Part shown: positions 1 to 8,073 of the stretch, piece after piece
Numbering within the stretch: position 1 is the stretch's first letter
How the letters are laid out: the number at the start of each line of letters is the position of its first letter
Source of the DNA: Flavobacteriaceae bacterium R38
GTDB lineage: Bacteria > Bacteroidota > Bacteroidia > Flavobacteriales > Flavobacteriaceae
NCBI GenBank assembly: GCA_009901575.1
Contig: WXYP01000006.1
Coordinates: forward strand, 124,001 to 188,000
DNA length: 64,000 nucleotides
Direction of reading: 5' to 3'
Program-made: the position numbers and the translations under genes
Notes under the pieces: model-generated
Told to the model about the DNA's origin: nothing
What the model saw: only the letters and a program-made list of their open reading frames with translations
The model's database searches: none

Positions 1-122
1 TCTGTAAGTGTAGTAGTAGGTGCTAAGGTATTCCTTCCCCCTTTAATATTATTTTTCAATTCTTTATCTAAAGAAGCTATTTTCTGTTTATTTAACTTGA
101 AAGTACTTTTTCTATTTTTCAT
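1..122 (-). CDS. GG-leader precursor peptide, class I lanthipeptide-like (partial)
   Basis: This reading frame starts with ATG at 122 and runs off the left edge of the window, so only about 40 residues are visible. The leader is rich in Lys, Leu and Asn, contains LNKQKIASLDKELKNNIKGG, and ends in a double glycine. After it comes a core beginning RNTLAPTTTLT. This leader pattern is typical of Bacteroidetes natural-product precursors annotated as class I lanthipeptides, in which a LanB-type enzyme dehydrates core Ser/Thr and a peptidase-transporter cuts after GG. The Thr-rich core fits. No cysteine is visible yet because the end is missing. Modification enzymes, if linked, would lie outside the window. 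Confidence 0.6.
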   Translation of the reverse strand, partial: MKNRKSTFKLNKQKIASLDKELKNNIKGGRNTLAPTTTLT

Positions 123-445
123 AAGTTTAAATTTTGTGAATAAAAGACATATTCAAAGATACTATCTAACACAATTTCTGCGTGATAAAACTGACATAAT
201 GATTCAAAAAGTTCTGTTTTGATGAAAAAGTCTCAATAAAATAATGTTTTTATTGATGATACGATAATTTATATTAAAAAAACATACAACATTGATGTTA
301 TTGTAACTAATTAAATTACAGATTGTTTACGGTTTTGACGTATTATGAGTGTCTGCAATAAAAATGAAATTTCAAAATATATTTAGATGGAGGTAAAATG
401 AAGATAATTCATAAATTTGTTTAATATATTATTTTTAGAAGACTT
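123..445. other. intergenic region, nothing recognised
   Basis: This is an AT-rich stretch between two divergent genes: the precursor peptide reading left and the PhnA-like gene reading right. It must hold both promoters. I could not pick a clear TTTG / TAnnTTTG pair, a stem-loop or a small coding frame in it. Confidence 0.5.
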
Positions 446-655
446 ATGAATGTAACAGACAGTAATGGTAATGTCTTAAGTGATGGAGACTCAGTCCATG
501 TAATCAAAGATTTAAAAATAAAAGGAATGTCAAAAACTCTTAAGAGAGGAAATGTTATAAAAAATATCCGATTGACATCAAATTCACAAGAAGTAGAGTG
601 CCGTATTGGAAAAAATCATATTGTCCTTAAAACTCAATTTTTAAAGAAAGCTTAA
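446..655 (+). CDS. PhnA/YjdM-type domain protein
   Basis: This 69-residue protein matches the C-terminal domain of the PhnA (YjdM) family. It has the family pattern DSNGN-LSDGDSVHVIKDLKIKG, a central GNVIKNIRL strand and an acidic/Lys end. The family is historically linked to alkylphosphonate operons, but its biochemical role is unclear. The N-terminal zinc-ribbon half of longer PhnA proteins is missing here, and many Bacteroidetes encode just this short form. It appears monocistronic, 100 bp before an M14 peptidase with no shared function evident. The ATG lies a few bases after a weak purine stretch. Confidence 0.75.
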   Translation: MNVTDSNGNVLSDGDSVHVIKDLKIKGMSKTLKRGNVIKNIRLTSNSQEVECRIGKNHIVLKTQFLKKA

Positions 656-755
656 CCTAAACCATTTATCAGGAATAGGTTAAACTTAACCTATTGCTTT
701 TCTTTGTATAAATTTTAATTCATAAATTGAAGATTCAATAGCTACAATTCGATTT

Positions 756-2222
756 ATGAGAAGACCATTATCTGCTAATTTTTTGTTGATATACTTGTTC
801 TTTATATCATTTTCTTATGCACAAGTTACTTTAGAAAATGTCATCGATTCTTATCAGGATTTTAAAGAAAAAAGTATTAAAAACAGAAGAGTAAAACATC
901 ATGAACTTCAACCTTTAATTAATGACTATAAATCTTCTTCTAAATTTACAATCACTACTGTGGGTAAATCTATAGAGGGGAGAAAACTGTCTTTGATAAG
1001 TTTGGGTAGCGGAGATACAAATGTTTTTTTATGGTCGCAAATGCATGGGGATGAATCTACGGCTACAATGGCAATATTTGACTTGCTTAACTTCTTTAAG
1101 AGTGTTTCTTATTCTGAAATAAAAGAACCGATATTAGAAAAACTGAAGATTCATTTTTTACCCATGCTTAATCCGGATGGGGCAGAACGTTTTCAACGCA
1201 GAAACAGCCTGGGAATAGATATTAACAGAGATGCATTACGATTACAATCTCCTGAAGCACAAACTCTGAAAAGGGTACGGGATAGCCTGGAAGCTAATTA
1301 CGGATTTAATCTTCATGACCAAAGTAAGTATTACAATACTTTTCAAAATGCAGAAGCAGCAACAATTTCTTTTTTGGCACCCGCTTATAATTATCAGAAA
1401 TCTATTAACGATATCAGGAGTAATGCTATGAAACTCATTGCGCATATGAATGATGTACTTAAGGAGTATGCTCCCGGTCATATTGGAAAATACAATGATG
1501 ATTTTGAACCCAGAGCTTTTGGTGATAATATTCAGAAATGGGGAACCAGTACTATTCTTATAGAATCTGGCGGATTCATAGAAGATGAAGAGAAACAATT
1601 TATCAGAAAACTAAATTTTATAGCTATTTTATCTGCTTTTGAAGCTATTGCAAATGAAAAATTTAAAACCATCAGTTTAAAAAAGTACAGAGAAATACCT
1701 AATAACGATAAAAAACTTTTTGATCTTAAATTAAGCGGATTTAAATATTCTCTTTTAGGAAAAACATATACGCTGGATCTGGGAATTAACAATTATGAGG
1801 AAGATATTGCTAACAATAATGATTTTTATTATCGCAGTAGTATTGAAGATCAGGGAGATTTATCAACGTACTATGGATATCTTGAATTGGATCTTGAAGG
1901 ATATACCTATAAAAAAGCAGCTATTTATCCGAAGGTCATTGAAAACCTTGATGCTCTGGGGGCATTGAATTTTGAAGAACTGTTAAGGCAAGGATACGGA
2001 TATGTAAGAGTCAAGGATATTCTTAAACATCTAAAAAATATACCATATCCAATACAGGTAATCAGTACATCATTTAAAACTTCTGATAAATTACAACCTG
2101 GGAAAAATATTCCCTTCTTTTTAACTCAAAATAACAGAATCAGATATGCAATAATTAATGGAGCTGTTATCGATCTTGTTACCGGTTTTAATACTTTTAA
2201 AAATGGATTAATAATCCGATGA
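756..2222 (+). CDS. M14-family zinc carboxypeptidase-like protein, secreted
   Basis: The 488-residue protein starts with a signal peptide (about residues 1-22, ending FSYA-Q), so it is exported. The M14 zinc site is readable. HGDE gives His97 and Glu100, NLHDQ gives the third ligand His187, and IESGG supplies the likely catalytic Glu270. The NPDG and INRDA motifs that bind the substrate carboxylate are also present. M14 peptidases trim C-terminal residues from peptides or cell-wall stems. The region after about residue 290 is an unassigned beta-rich domain that may position the substrate. The gene is convergent with the BCCT transporter and leaves only 29 bp between stops. Confidence 0.85.
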   Translation: MRRPLSANFLLIYLFFISFSYAQVTLENVIDSYQDFKEKSIKNRRVKHHELQPLINDYKSSSKFTITTVGKSIEGRKLSLISLGSGDTNVFLWSQMHGDESTATMAIFDLLNFFKSVSYSEIKEPILEKLKIHFLPMLNPDGAERFQRRNSLGIDINRDALRLQSPEAQTLKRVRDSLEANYGFNLHDQSKYYNTFQNAEAATISFLAPAYNYQKSINDIRSNAMKLIAHMNDVLKEYAPGHIGKYNDDFEPRAFGDNIQKWGTSTILIESGGFIEDEEKQFIRKLNFIAILSAFEAIANEKFKTISLKKYREIPNNDKKLFDLKLSGFKYSLLGKTYTLDLGINNYEEDIANNNDFYYRSSIEDQGDLSTYYGYLELDLEGYTYKKAAIYPKVIENLDALGALNFEELLRQGYGYVRVKDILKHLKNIPYPIQVISTSFKTSDKLQPGKNIPFFLTQNNRIRYAIINGAVIDLVTGFNTFKNGLIIR

Positions 2223-2251
2223 TATCTCGTCTTTTTAAATAAAGAATCAGA

Positions 2252-3727
2252 TTATAGAGCTTTTTTAAAGAAATCTTTTAGAAAAATACCAGTCATGATT
2301 ACCATAAACAAAGAAAAAGGAAGTGAAGTGATGATCAAAAGTTTTTGAAGTGCCGTAAGCACATTTATCTCAGGTTTAGCACTTCCCAGTATTACAATTG
2401 CGACTGCAAAAACAGCGATAAACACAGACCAGATAAGACGATGTTTTTTACTTGGGATTTTCTTACCGTTATCTGTAAACATGCTAAGAACAAAAACAGC
2501 AGAATCTACAGAAGTCACTAAAAAACTAATCAGTAAAAATATAGTAATCCCATTAATGAATCCTTGTAAAGGATAGTTCTCAAAAAAGATAAAAATAGAA
2601 CTGAAAACATCTCCGAATTCATTGTTGTAATTTCCCCAGGAATCAATAAGCTGGAAAGCAGATTCTCCAAATACCGAAAACCAAAAGAAGGTTCCTAAAG
2701 ACGGAATAATCATAACGCCTAACAATAATTCCCGTAACGTTCTCCCTTTAGATATTCGGGCTATAAAAATACCTGTAAAAGGCGCCCATGCCAGCCAGAA
2801 AGCCCAATAATAATAGGTCCAGTCGGTTAAAAAAGGTTCTCCCGGATTGTAATTACCTATGGCCAGACTCATAGGAATAAAATCAAGGATATAATGATAC
2901 AAAGCTGTGAAAAAAGAACTAAAAATAGTTAAGATGTCGCTTTGTATAAAGATATAGATCAGAAGAAGAATCGTAATGTTAATATTTAATTTTGAAATGA
3001 CCTTAATGCCTTTATTAACTCCTTTCCAAACAGAGATAAAAGCCATTAAAGAAATAAGCAGTGTGAGAAAGATTGTTGTATTGATTCCGAAGTCACCTTC
3101 CAGTAAATGATTCAATCCGCCATTAATCTGAGTAGTACCTAAACCTACAGCTCCGATAAGTCCAAAAACCGTAGTAAGAATCGCCAGGATATCAATGATC
3201 CATAGTACAGGTTTAAAAGAAAAAGTATCTTCTATGGCAGAACTGACCAATACTTTTTTCTGTTTCACGAATAAATAATAACCAATAATCATGGCAAATA
3301 ATCCATAAAATGCCCAAGCAGTGAATCCCCATTGATAAAAAGTGTATTCAAGAGCCATTATATCAGGAGAAATCCTGGTTTGTAATGGAGGATTTTGCTG
3401 CATATATACAGGTTCCTGTACAGCACGAAGTAAGATTCCTGCTCCCATCCCGGCACTATATAGCATAGCTACCCATGCCCAAATACTGTGTTCGGGCCGA
3501 TCTTTTGTATTTCCCAAACGACGTTTTCCTAATGGAGAAAGCGCTATGACAATTATGAATAAGACACAAAATAATCCCAACCATAAATAAAAACGACCAA
3601 ACCATTCTCGTACCCAAATAGAAGTAGTTTCTATGAGTTCATAAAACTCTTTAGTGAAGAAAAAAACTGCCAAAGAGAAGATAAGCAGAATTCCTGTTGA
3701 GAGGTATAGTAGTAAATTTTTTTTCAA
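2252..3727 (-). CDS. BCCT-family (betaine/carnitine/choline) transporter
   Basis: The 491-residue protein has about twelve hydrophobic helices. It carries the BCCT signature around YYYWAFWLAWAPFTGIFIAR followed by SKGRTLRE. BCCT transporters import betaine, choline, carnitine or ectoine, often as osmoprotectants. The second-helix motif, usually like G-(I/L)-M-F-(W/F)-G-V-AEP, reads GAGILLRAVQEPVY here, so the substrate may not be a classical betaine. The apparent start is TTG at 3727, because no in-frame ATG precedes the first helix. The gene lies 24 bp downstream of the SDR/DUF2867 gene on the same strand, possibly in one transcript. Confidence 0.85.
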   Translation of the reverse strand: MKKNLLLYLSTGILLIFSLAVFFFTKEFYELIETTSIWVREWFGRFYLWLGLFCVLFIIVIALSPLGKRRLGNTKDRPEHSIWAWVAMLYSAGMGAGILLRAVQEPVYMQQNPPLQTRISPDIMALEYTFYQWGFTAWAFYGLFAMIIGYYLFVKQKKVLVSSAIEDTFSFKPVLWIIDILAILTTVFGLIGAVGLGTTQINGGLNHLLEGDFGINTTIFLTLLISLMAFISVWKGVNKGIKVISKLNINITILLLIYIFIQSDILTIFSSFFTALYHYILDFIPMSLAIGNYNPGEPFLTDWTYYYWAFWLAWAPFTGIFIARISKGRTLRELLLGVMIIPSLGTFFWFSVFGESAFQLIDSWGNYNNEFGDVFSSIFIFFENYPLQGFINGITIFLLISFLVTSVDSAVFVLSMFTDNGKKIPSKKHRLIWSVFIAVFAVAIVILGSAKPEINVLTALQKLLIITSLPFSLFMVIMTGIFLKDFFKKAL

Positions 3728-3751
3728 ACCTGGATTAATGTTTAATAGATT

Positions 3752-5182
3752 TTACGATGAAGTTTTAGCAATATTCTTAATCATTCCACTAAAAATAAAA
3801 TAGTGAAAAGGCACTAATGAGTACCAATATAAACGCCCTAATACTCCTTTGGGTCTAAACGTGGCTGTTTGATGCAGTACATTATGAGTATCAATCTCAA
3901 ACTCCAGCCAGGCTTCTCCCGGGAGTTTCATCTCTGCAAATAATAATAATCGTTTCTTTTTTTTATCGGCCAATAATACCCGCCAAAAATCAATAACATC
4001 TCCGGTGTGTATTCTATCAGTATTAGTACGCCCTCTTCTCAGTCCGACGCCGCCTACCAGTTTATCTATGAAACCTCTGATTTTCCATAACCAATTACCA
4101 TAATACCAACCGGTTTCTCCTCCAATTTTCCAGATATTGGTTAATACTTTTTCTGAATGTTCTATTGAAATACTTTTCTTGTCTTTTAAGCATCCAAATG
4201 TTGGAACTCTTATGTAGTTATTTAAATTTTTCTTCACTCTTCCGCTAACAATACTATCCTTCCAGCTGCTAATAACCATATTTTGCTCTATCTTTTTAAA
4301 AGCCATTCTTATAGCTTCTTCATAAGAATGCGTCTCAAGCCCCAAAATACCCTGAAGTTTTTGATCTTTAGCAATTACTTCCATTTTCATGCTGTCTACC
4401 AGGTTGACTGCTAATTTATATGATGTTGAAGTAACAAAATAAAGCCAGTAAGAAGAGAGTTTAGGAGTCATCACAGGAACTGTAAAAATCCAGTTTTTAA
4501 AACCTCGTATCCGGGCGTATTCCTGTAACATCTCTTTATAGGTAAGGATATTTGGGCCACCAATGTCGAAAGACTGATTATAACATTGCTTATGATTGAT
4601 AACACCTGTCAAAAAATTAACAACATCTCTGATGGCTATAGGTTGCGTTTTGGTCAACACCCATTTTGGAGTGACCATTACAGGTAGTTTTTCTGATAAA
4701 TCCCGTATAATTTCAAAAGAAGAGCTACCGGAACCTACAATTATTCCAGCTCTCAATACGGTTAAATTATAACCGCCCTGATATAAAATATCTTCTACAT
4801 TTTTTCTGGAAGACAAATGCCTGGAGAGTACATCATTGTTTACAATACCACTTAAATAAATCACTTGCTGCACTCCGGTTGAAGAAATAAAAGAATTGAA
4901 ATTCTTTGCTGCTATGGCCTCTTTTGCATCAAAATCTACTGTAGATGAGGTCATAGAATGAATTAAATAAAAGGCAATATCAATAGCTTCTTCTATTTTT
5001 TTTGATGCATCGTATTCAAGAAAATCTATTTCTGCGATAGTGATTTGTCTTTTGACCTCTTCAGAAACAGAAAGCCTCATTTTATCTCTTACTACACAAA
5101 TTACTTCATGGCCCAGTGCAAGCAATTGTGGTAATAGCCGCATACCAATATATCCGTTTGCACCAGTAAGTAAGATTTTCAT
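3752..5182 (-). CDS. NAD(P)-binding SDR protein with C-terminal DUF2867 domain
   Basis: The 476-residue protein opens with MKILLTGANGYIGMRLLPQL, an atypical/extended SDR Rossmann start whose GxxGxxG (residues 7-13) binds NAD(P). Residues up to about 280 look like a NAD(P)H-binding epimerase-like fold (note YLIHSM and YLSGIV strands). The C-terminal 170 residues, with GGETGWYYGNWLW, GVGLRRGR and DVIDFWRV motifs, match DUF2867. This combination is common in Flavobacteria and annotated only as oxidoreductase; no substrate can be read from sequence. The gene is probably transcribed with the downstream transporter gene. The ATG start directly precedes the Rossmann strand. Confidence 0.8.
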   Translation of the reverse strand: MKILLTGANGYIGMRLLPQLLALGHEVICVVRDKMRLSVSEEVKRQITIAEIDFLEYDASKKIEEAIDIAFYLIHSMTSSTVDFDAKEAIAAKNFNSFISSTGVQQVIYLSGIVNNDVLSRHLSSRKNVEDILYQGGYNLTVLRAGIIVGSGSSSFEIIRDLSEKLPVMVTPKWVLTKTQPIAIRDVVNFLTGVINHKQCYNQSFDIGGPNILTYKEMLQEYARIRGFKNWIFTVPVMTPKLSSYWLYFVTSTSYKLAVNLVDSMKMEVIAKDQKLQGILGLETHSYEEAIRMAFKKIEQNMVISSWKDSIVSGRVKKNLNNYIRVPTFGCLKDKKSISIEHSEKVLTNIWKIGGETGWYYGNWLWKIRGFIDKLVGGVGLRRGRTNTDRIHTGDVIDFWRVLLADKKKKRLLLFAEMKLPGEAWLEFEIDTHNVLHQTATFRPKGVLGRLYWYSLVPFHYFIFSGMIKNIAKTSS

Positions 5183-5224
5183 AACAATAAGTTTCTATGG
5201 AAAGGTACAAAGAAATGGGAAGAT

Positions 5225-5623
5225 TCATGTAGTAGCCCTAAACTTCAGTACTTTTTTCATGAATTCATGTACCTTTTTGTCTGCTTTAACTTTGATGAAA
5301 TGATGATCTTTGTAAATAGAATATTCATCAGATTTACCTTTATAAACAGATAATTTATAAAAAGGAATTACTAATGCGTAACTTTCCAATAACGATCTGA
5401 ATCCTATAATGATACCTTTGGGTCGCATTTCAATATTACAAACATTCCTATTGTTATCAAGAATGAGAAGATTGTGAATTCCTATACTGGAACTGTTAAT
5501 TGATAATTTAGGAGAACCAATTCCATTCATTTGAATCCTTTCTCTTAACGTAAAAGGCTTCCCTACCAAATTATTAATACTGTTTGTTACCTCCGGATTG
5601 TTATATGATACATTTAACAACAT
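5225..5623 (-). CDS. conserved-looking hypothetical protein
   Basis: I do not recognise this 132-residue protein. It has no signal peptide or membrane helix. It alternates short beta strands (for example NLLILDNNRNVCNIEM and GIIIGFRSLL) and ends in a basic helix, which gives it a look similar to PH-like domains. I chose ATG 5623, 7 bp after the stop of the upstream glyoxalase-like gene. A TTG nine codons earlier would overlap that gene by 20 bp. The tight spacing suggests co-transcription with the glyoxalase-like gene. Confidence 0.6.
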   Translation of the reverse strand: MLLNVSYNNPEVTNSINNLVGKPFTLRERIQMNGIGSPKLSINSSSIGIHNLLILDNNRNVCNIEMRPKGIIIGFRSLLESYALVIPFYKLSVYKGKSDEYSIYKDHHFIKVKADKKVHEFMKKVLKFRATT

Positions 5624-5630
5624 AAATTTA

Positions 5631-5987
5631 TTATTGTAAATATTCCCCAAATTTTATCAGGTTGCCATCCAGATCTAAGATGGCAAATTCACGTATCCCG
5701 TAAGGTTTGTCTTCTATATGACCATTAGGATGAATAACTTGTGCTTTTTTCATCTCTTCATATAAAGTGTCAATAGCTCTTACTTTTACATAACAGCTTG
5801 TATTTTCCGGATGAATTTTGTCATTACATTTCCAAAAATGTATTTCTACCTTGTCTCTGGCAATTACAGCATAATTCTCATCCATATATCCCTGTTTATC
5901 AAAACCGAGCTTGTTTTGGTAAAAATCTACCGTTCTGGCAATATTTAAAGAAGCTAATACAGGAATTCCGCTTTGTAAATGTTTCAT
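5631..5987 (-). CDS. VOC superfamily (glyoxalase/bleomycin-resistance-like) protein
   Basis: The 118-residue protein shows the VOC pattern. It opens with IPVLASLNIARTVDFYQNKL, has a middle strand VEIHFWKC, and ends with REFAILDLDGNLIKFGE, which supplies the usual C-terminal Glu. This size and layout resemble bleomycin-resistance-like binding proteins more than glyoxalase I. Members bind small hydrophobic ligands or metals, and the actual ligand cannot be deduced. It is the first gene of a probable two-gene unit with the hypothetical gene at 5225-5623. It is divergent from argS with 107 bp between the starts. Confidence 0.8.
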   Translation of the reverse strand: MKHLQSGIPVLASLNIARTVDFYQNKLGFDKQGYMDENYAVIARDKVEIHFWKCNDKIHPENTSCYVKVRAIDTLYEEMKKAQVIHPNGHIEDKPYGIREFAILDLDGNLIKFGEYLQ

Positions 5988-6067
5988 ACGCTCATTTAAT
6001 AATTACTAAAATAATGTTTTACACTTTTTTAGCCTTATAACGCTTCTAAAAATTTTGTGATAATCTG

Positions 6068-6075
6068 TATCTTTG
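6068..6075 (+). promoter_or_regulatory. -7 promoter box of argS
   Basis: TATCTTTG matches the Bacteroidetes housekeeping -7 consensus TAnnTTTG and lies 20 bp before the argS ATG, placing the start site near 6082 with a very short leader. I found no convincing -33 TTTG. Confidence 0.55.
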
Positions 6076-6094
6076 CACCTTCAAAATAAAATCC

Positions 6095-7873
6095 ATGAAT
6101 ATTCAACAGTTACTTAGCACTAAGGTTAAAGAAGCTTTTTCAACATTATTTAACGCAGAATTGGAAACAGTAGAGTTCCAGCCTACACGTAAAGATTTTG
6201 AAGGAGATATTACTTTAGTTGTATTTCCAATGTTGAGAGTTGTAAAAGGGAATCCGCAGGAAATTGCTCAGAAAATTGGAGAACAATTAGTAGAAAATGT
6301 AGATATAGTAACGCGATTTAATGTAGTAAAAGGGTTTTTAAACCTGGTGATAGATAATAATTTTTATTTGAACTTTTTTAGAGAGATCAGGAATGAAAAA
6401 AATTATGGATATGTAGAAGCAAATGCTGATGCACAAGCTTTTCTGGTTGAATATTCTTCACCAAATACCAATAAACCATTGCATTTAGGGCATATCCGAA
6501 ATAACTTATTAGGATATTCTGTAGCCGAAATATTAAAAGCCAGCGGTAAAAAAGTATATAAAACACAAATTATTAATGACCGTGGAATTCATATTTGTAA
6601 ATCTATGCTGGCATGGAAAAAATTTGGAAATGAAGAAACTCCGGAATCTTCCGGATTGAAAGGGGATCACCTGGTTGGGAAGTATTATGTAGCTTTTGAT
6701 AAAGCATATAAAGAAGAAATTGCAACTCTGGTAGAAAAAGGATTAGAAAAGAAACAAGCTGAGAAAGAAGCTCCTGTTTTGTTGGAAGCTCAGGAGATGC
6801 TGCGTAAATGGGAAGCAGGAGATGAAGAAGTAGTTGGGCTTTGGAAAAAAATGAATCAATGGGTATATGATGGTTTTGATATTACCTATAAAAACCTGGG
6901 GGTAGATTTTGATTCTTATTACTACGAAAGTGATACTTATTTACTGGGAAAAGATGTTGTAGCTGACGGATTAAAAAAGGGAGTATTCTACAGAAAAGAA
7001 GATAATAGTGTCTGGATAGATCTTACAGATGAAGGATTGGATGAAAAAATAGTACTTAGGTCTGATGGAACTGCGGTATATATGACACAAGATATTGGAA
7101 CAGCCATCCAACGAGTGAAAGATCATTCAGATATCAATGGAATGGTATATACTGTAGGGAACGAACAAGATTATCATTTTAAAGTATTGTTTCTTATTCT
7201 TAAAAAACTCGGATTTCAATGGGCAGAAAATCTTCATCATTTAAGTTATGGGATGGTAGACTTACCATCAGGAAAAATGAAGAGTAGGGAAGGTACGGTA
7301 GTAGATGCAGACGATCTTATTGTTAATATGGCAGATACAGCCAGAAGTATTTCTGAAGAATTAGGAAAATTAGATGGGTATTCTGAAGAAGATAAAGAAG
7401 CACTTTATAAAACTATTGGGTTAGGGGCTTTGAAATATTATATCTTAAAAGTAGACCCTAAGAAAAGAATACTTTTTAACCCTGAAGAATCAGTAGATTT
7501 TCAAGGGAATACCGGGCCATTTATTCAATATACTTATGCAAGGATACAATCTATTTTAAGGAAAGCAGATTTCGATGTTTCTGTTGATATCTCATCAGTA
7601 GCATTACATCCAAAAGAAAAAGAACTATTAAAAGAATTACAGTTATTCCCGGAAATTGTTCAGCAGGCAGCTGCCAATTACAGTCCGGCTCTAGTAGCAA
7701 ATTATCTTTATGATTTGGTAAAAGAATTTAATTCCTTTTATCAAAATGTTTCTATCCTGGGAGCGGAGGATGATAAAGAGAAAATATTCAGAGTACAATT
7801 GGCTAAGAAAGTTGGAGAAGTAATTCAATCCGCTTTTAAGTTATTGGGAGTTGAGGTTCCGGAAAGAATGTAA
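6095..7873 (+). CDS. argS: arginine--tRNA ligase
   Basis: The 592-residue class I aminoacyl-tRNA synthetase charges tRNA-Arg with arginine in the cytoplasm. The N-terminal additional domain (about residues 1-110) is followed by SSPNTNKPLHLGHIRNN, where HLGH (residues 130-133) is the HIGH signature. The KMSKS loop reads GKMKSREG, as usual in ArgRS. The C-terminal helical anticodon-binding domain ends in GVEVPERM, typical of the family. Length and motifs are normal. The gene stands alone, with a -7 box just upstream. Confidence 0.97.
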   Translation: MNIQQLLSTKVKEAFSTLFNAELETVEFQPTRKDFEGDITLVVFPMLRVVKGNPQEIAQKIGEQLVENVDIVTRFNVVKGFLNLVIDNNFYLNFFREIRNEKNYGYVEANADAQAFLVEYSSPNTNKPLHLGHIRNNLLGYSVAEILKASGKKVYKTQIINDRGIHICKSMLAWKKFGNEETPESSGLKGDHLVGKYYVAFDKAYKEEIATLVEKGLEKKQAEKEAPVLLEAQEMLRKWEAGDEEVVGLWKKMNQWVYDGFDITYKNLGVDFDSYYYESDTYLLGKDVVADGLKKGVFYRKEDNSVWIDLTDEGLDEKIVLRSDGTAVYMTQDIGTAIQRVKDHSDINGMVYTVGNEQDYHFKVLFLILKKLGFQWAENLHHLSYGMVDLPSGKMKSREGTVVDADDLIVNMADTARSISEELGKLDGYSEEDKEALYKTIGLGALKYYILKVDPKKRILFNPEESVDFQGNTGPFIQYTYARIQSILRKADFDVSVDISSVALHPKEKELLKELQLFPEIVQQAAANYSPALVANYLYDLVKEFNSFYQNVSILGAEDDKEKIFRVQLAKKVGEVIQSAFKLLGVEVPERM

Positions 7874-7903
7874 AAAAACCACTCTTCAAATGATGATGAG
7901 TGG
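7872..7903 (-). terminator. intrinsic terminator reading left
   Basis: Read on the minus strand, the stem CCACTC / GAGTGG (7898-7903 with 7879-7884) has a 13-nt loop and is followed directly by seven T (7872-7878). It probably ends the transcript from the TonB-receptor gene about 170 nt upstream, immediately after the convergent argS stop. The 170 nt between (7904-8073) hold no frame I can support. Confidence 0.6.
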
Positions 7904-8073
7904 CTTCCTTTGATTAAACCAAACTAACTAAACTCTTTAAAAATTTTTAATTCTGTTTTATTTACGGGAAATAATGACCTTTGGATGTCATTAAAAAGAG
8001 TATACATCATAATAGAATAGAAATATTACTTAACTATATGATATTCAATATGCTGATGTCTGATAAAAAATCC

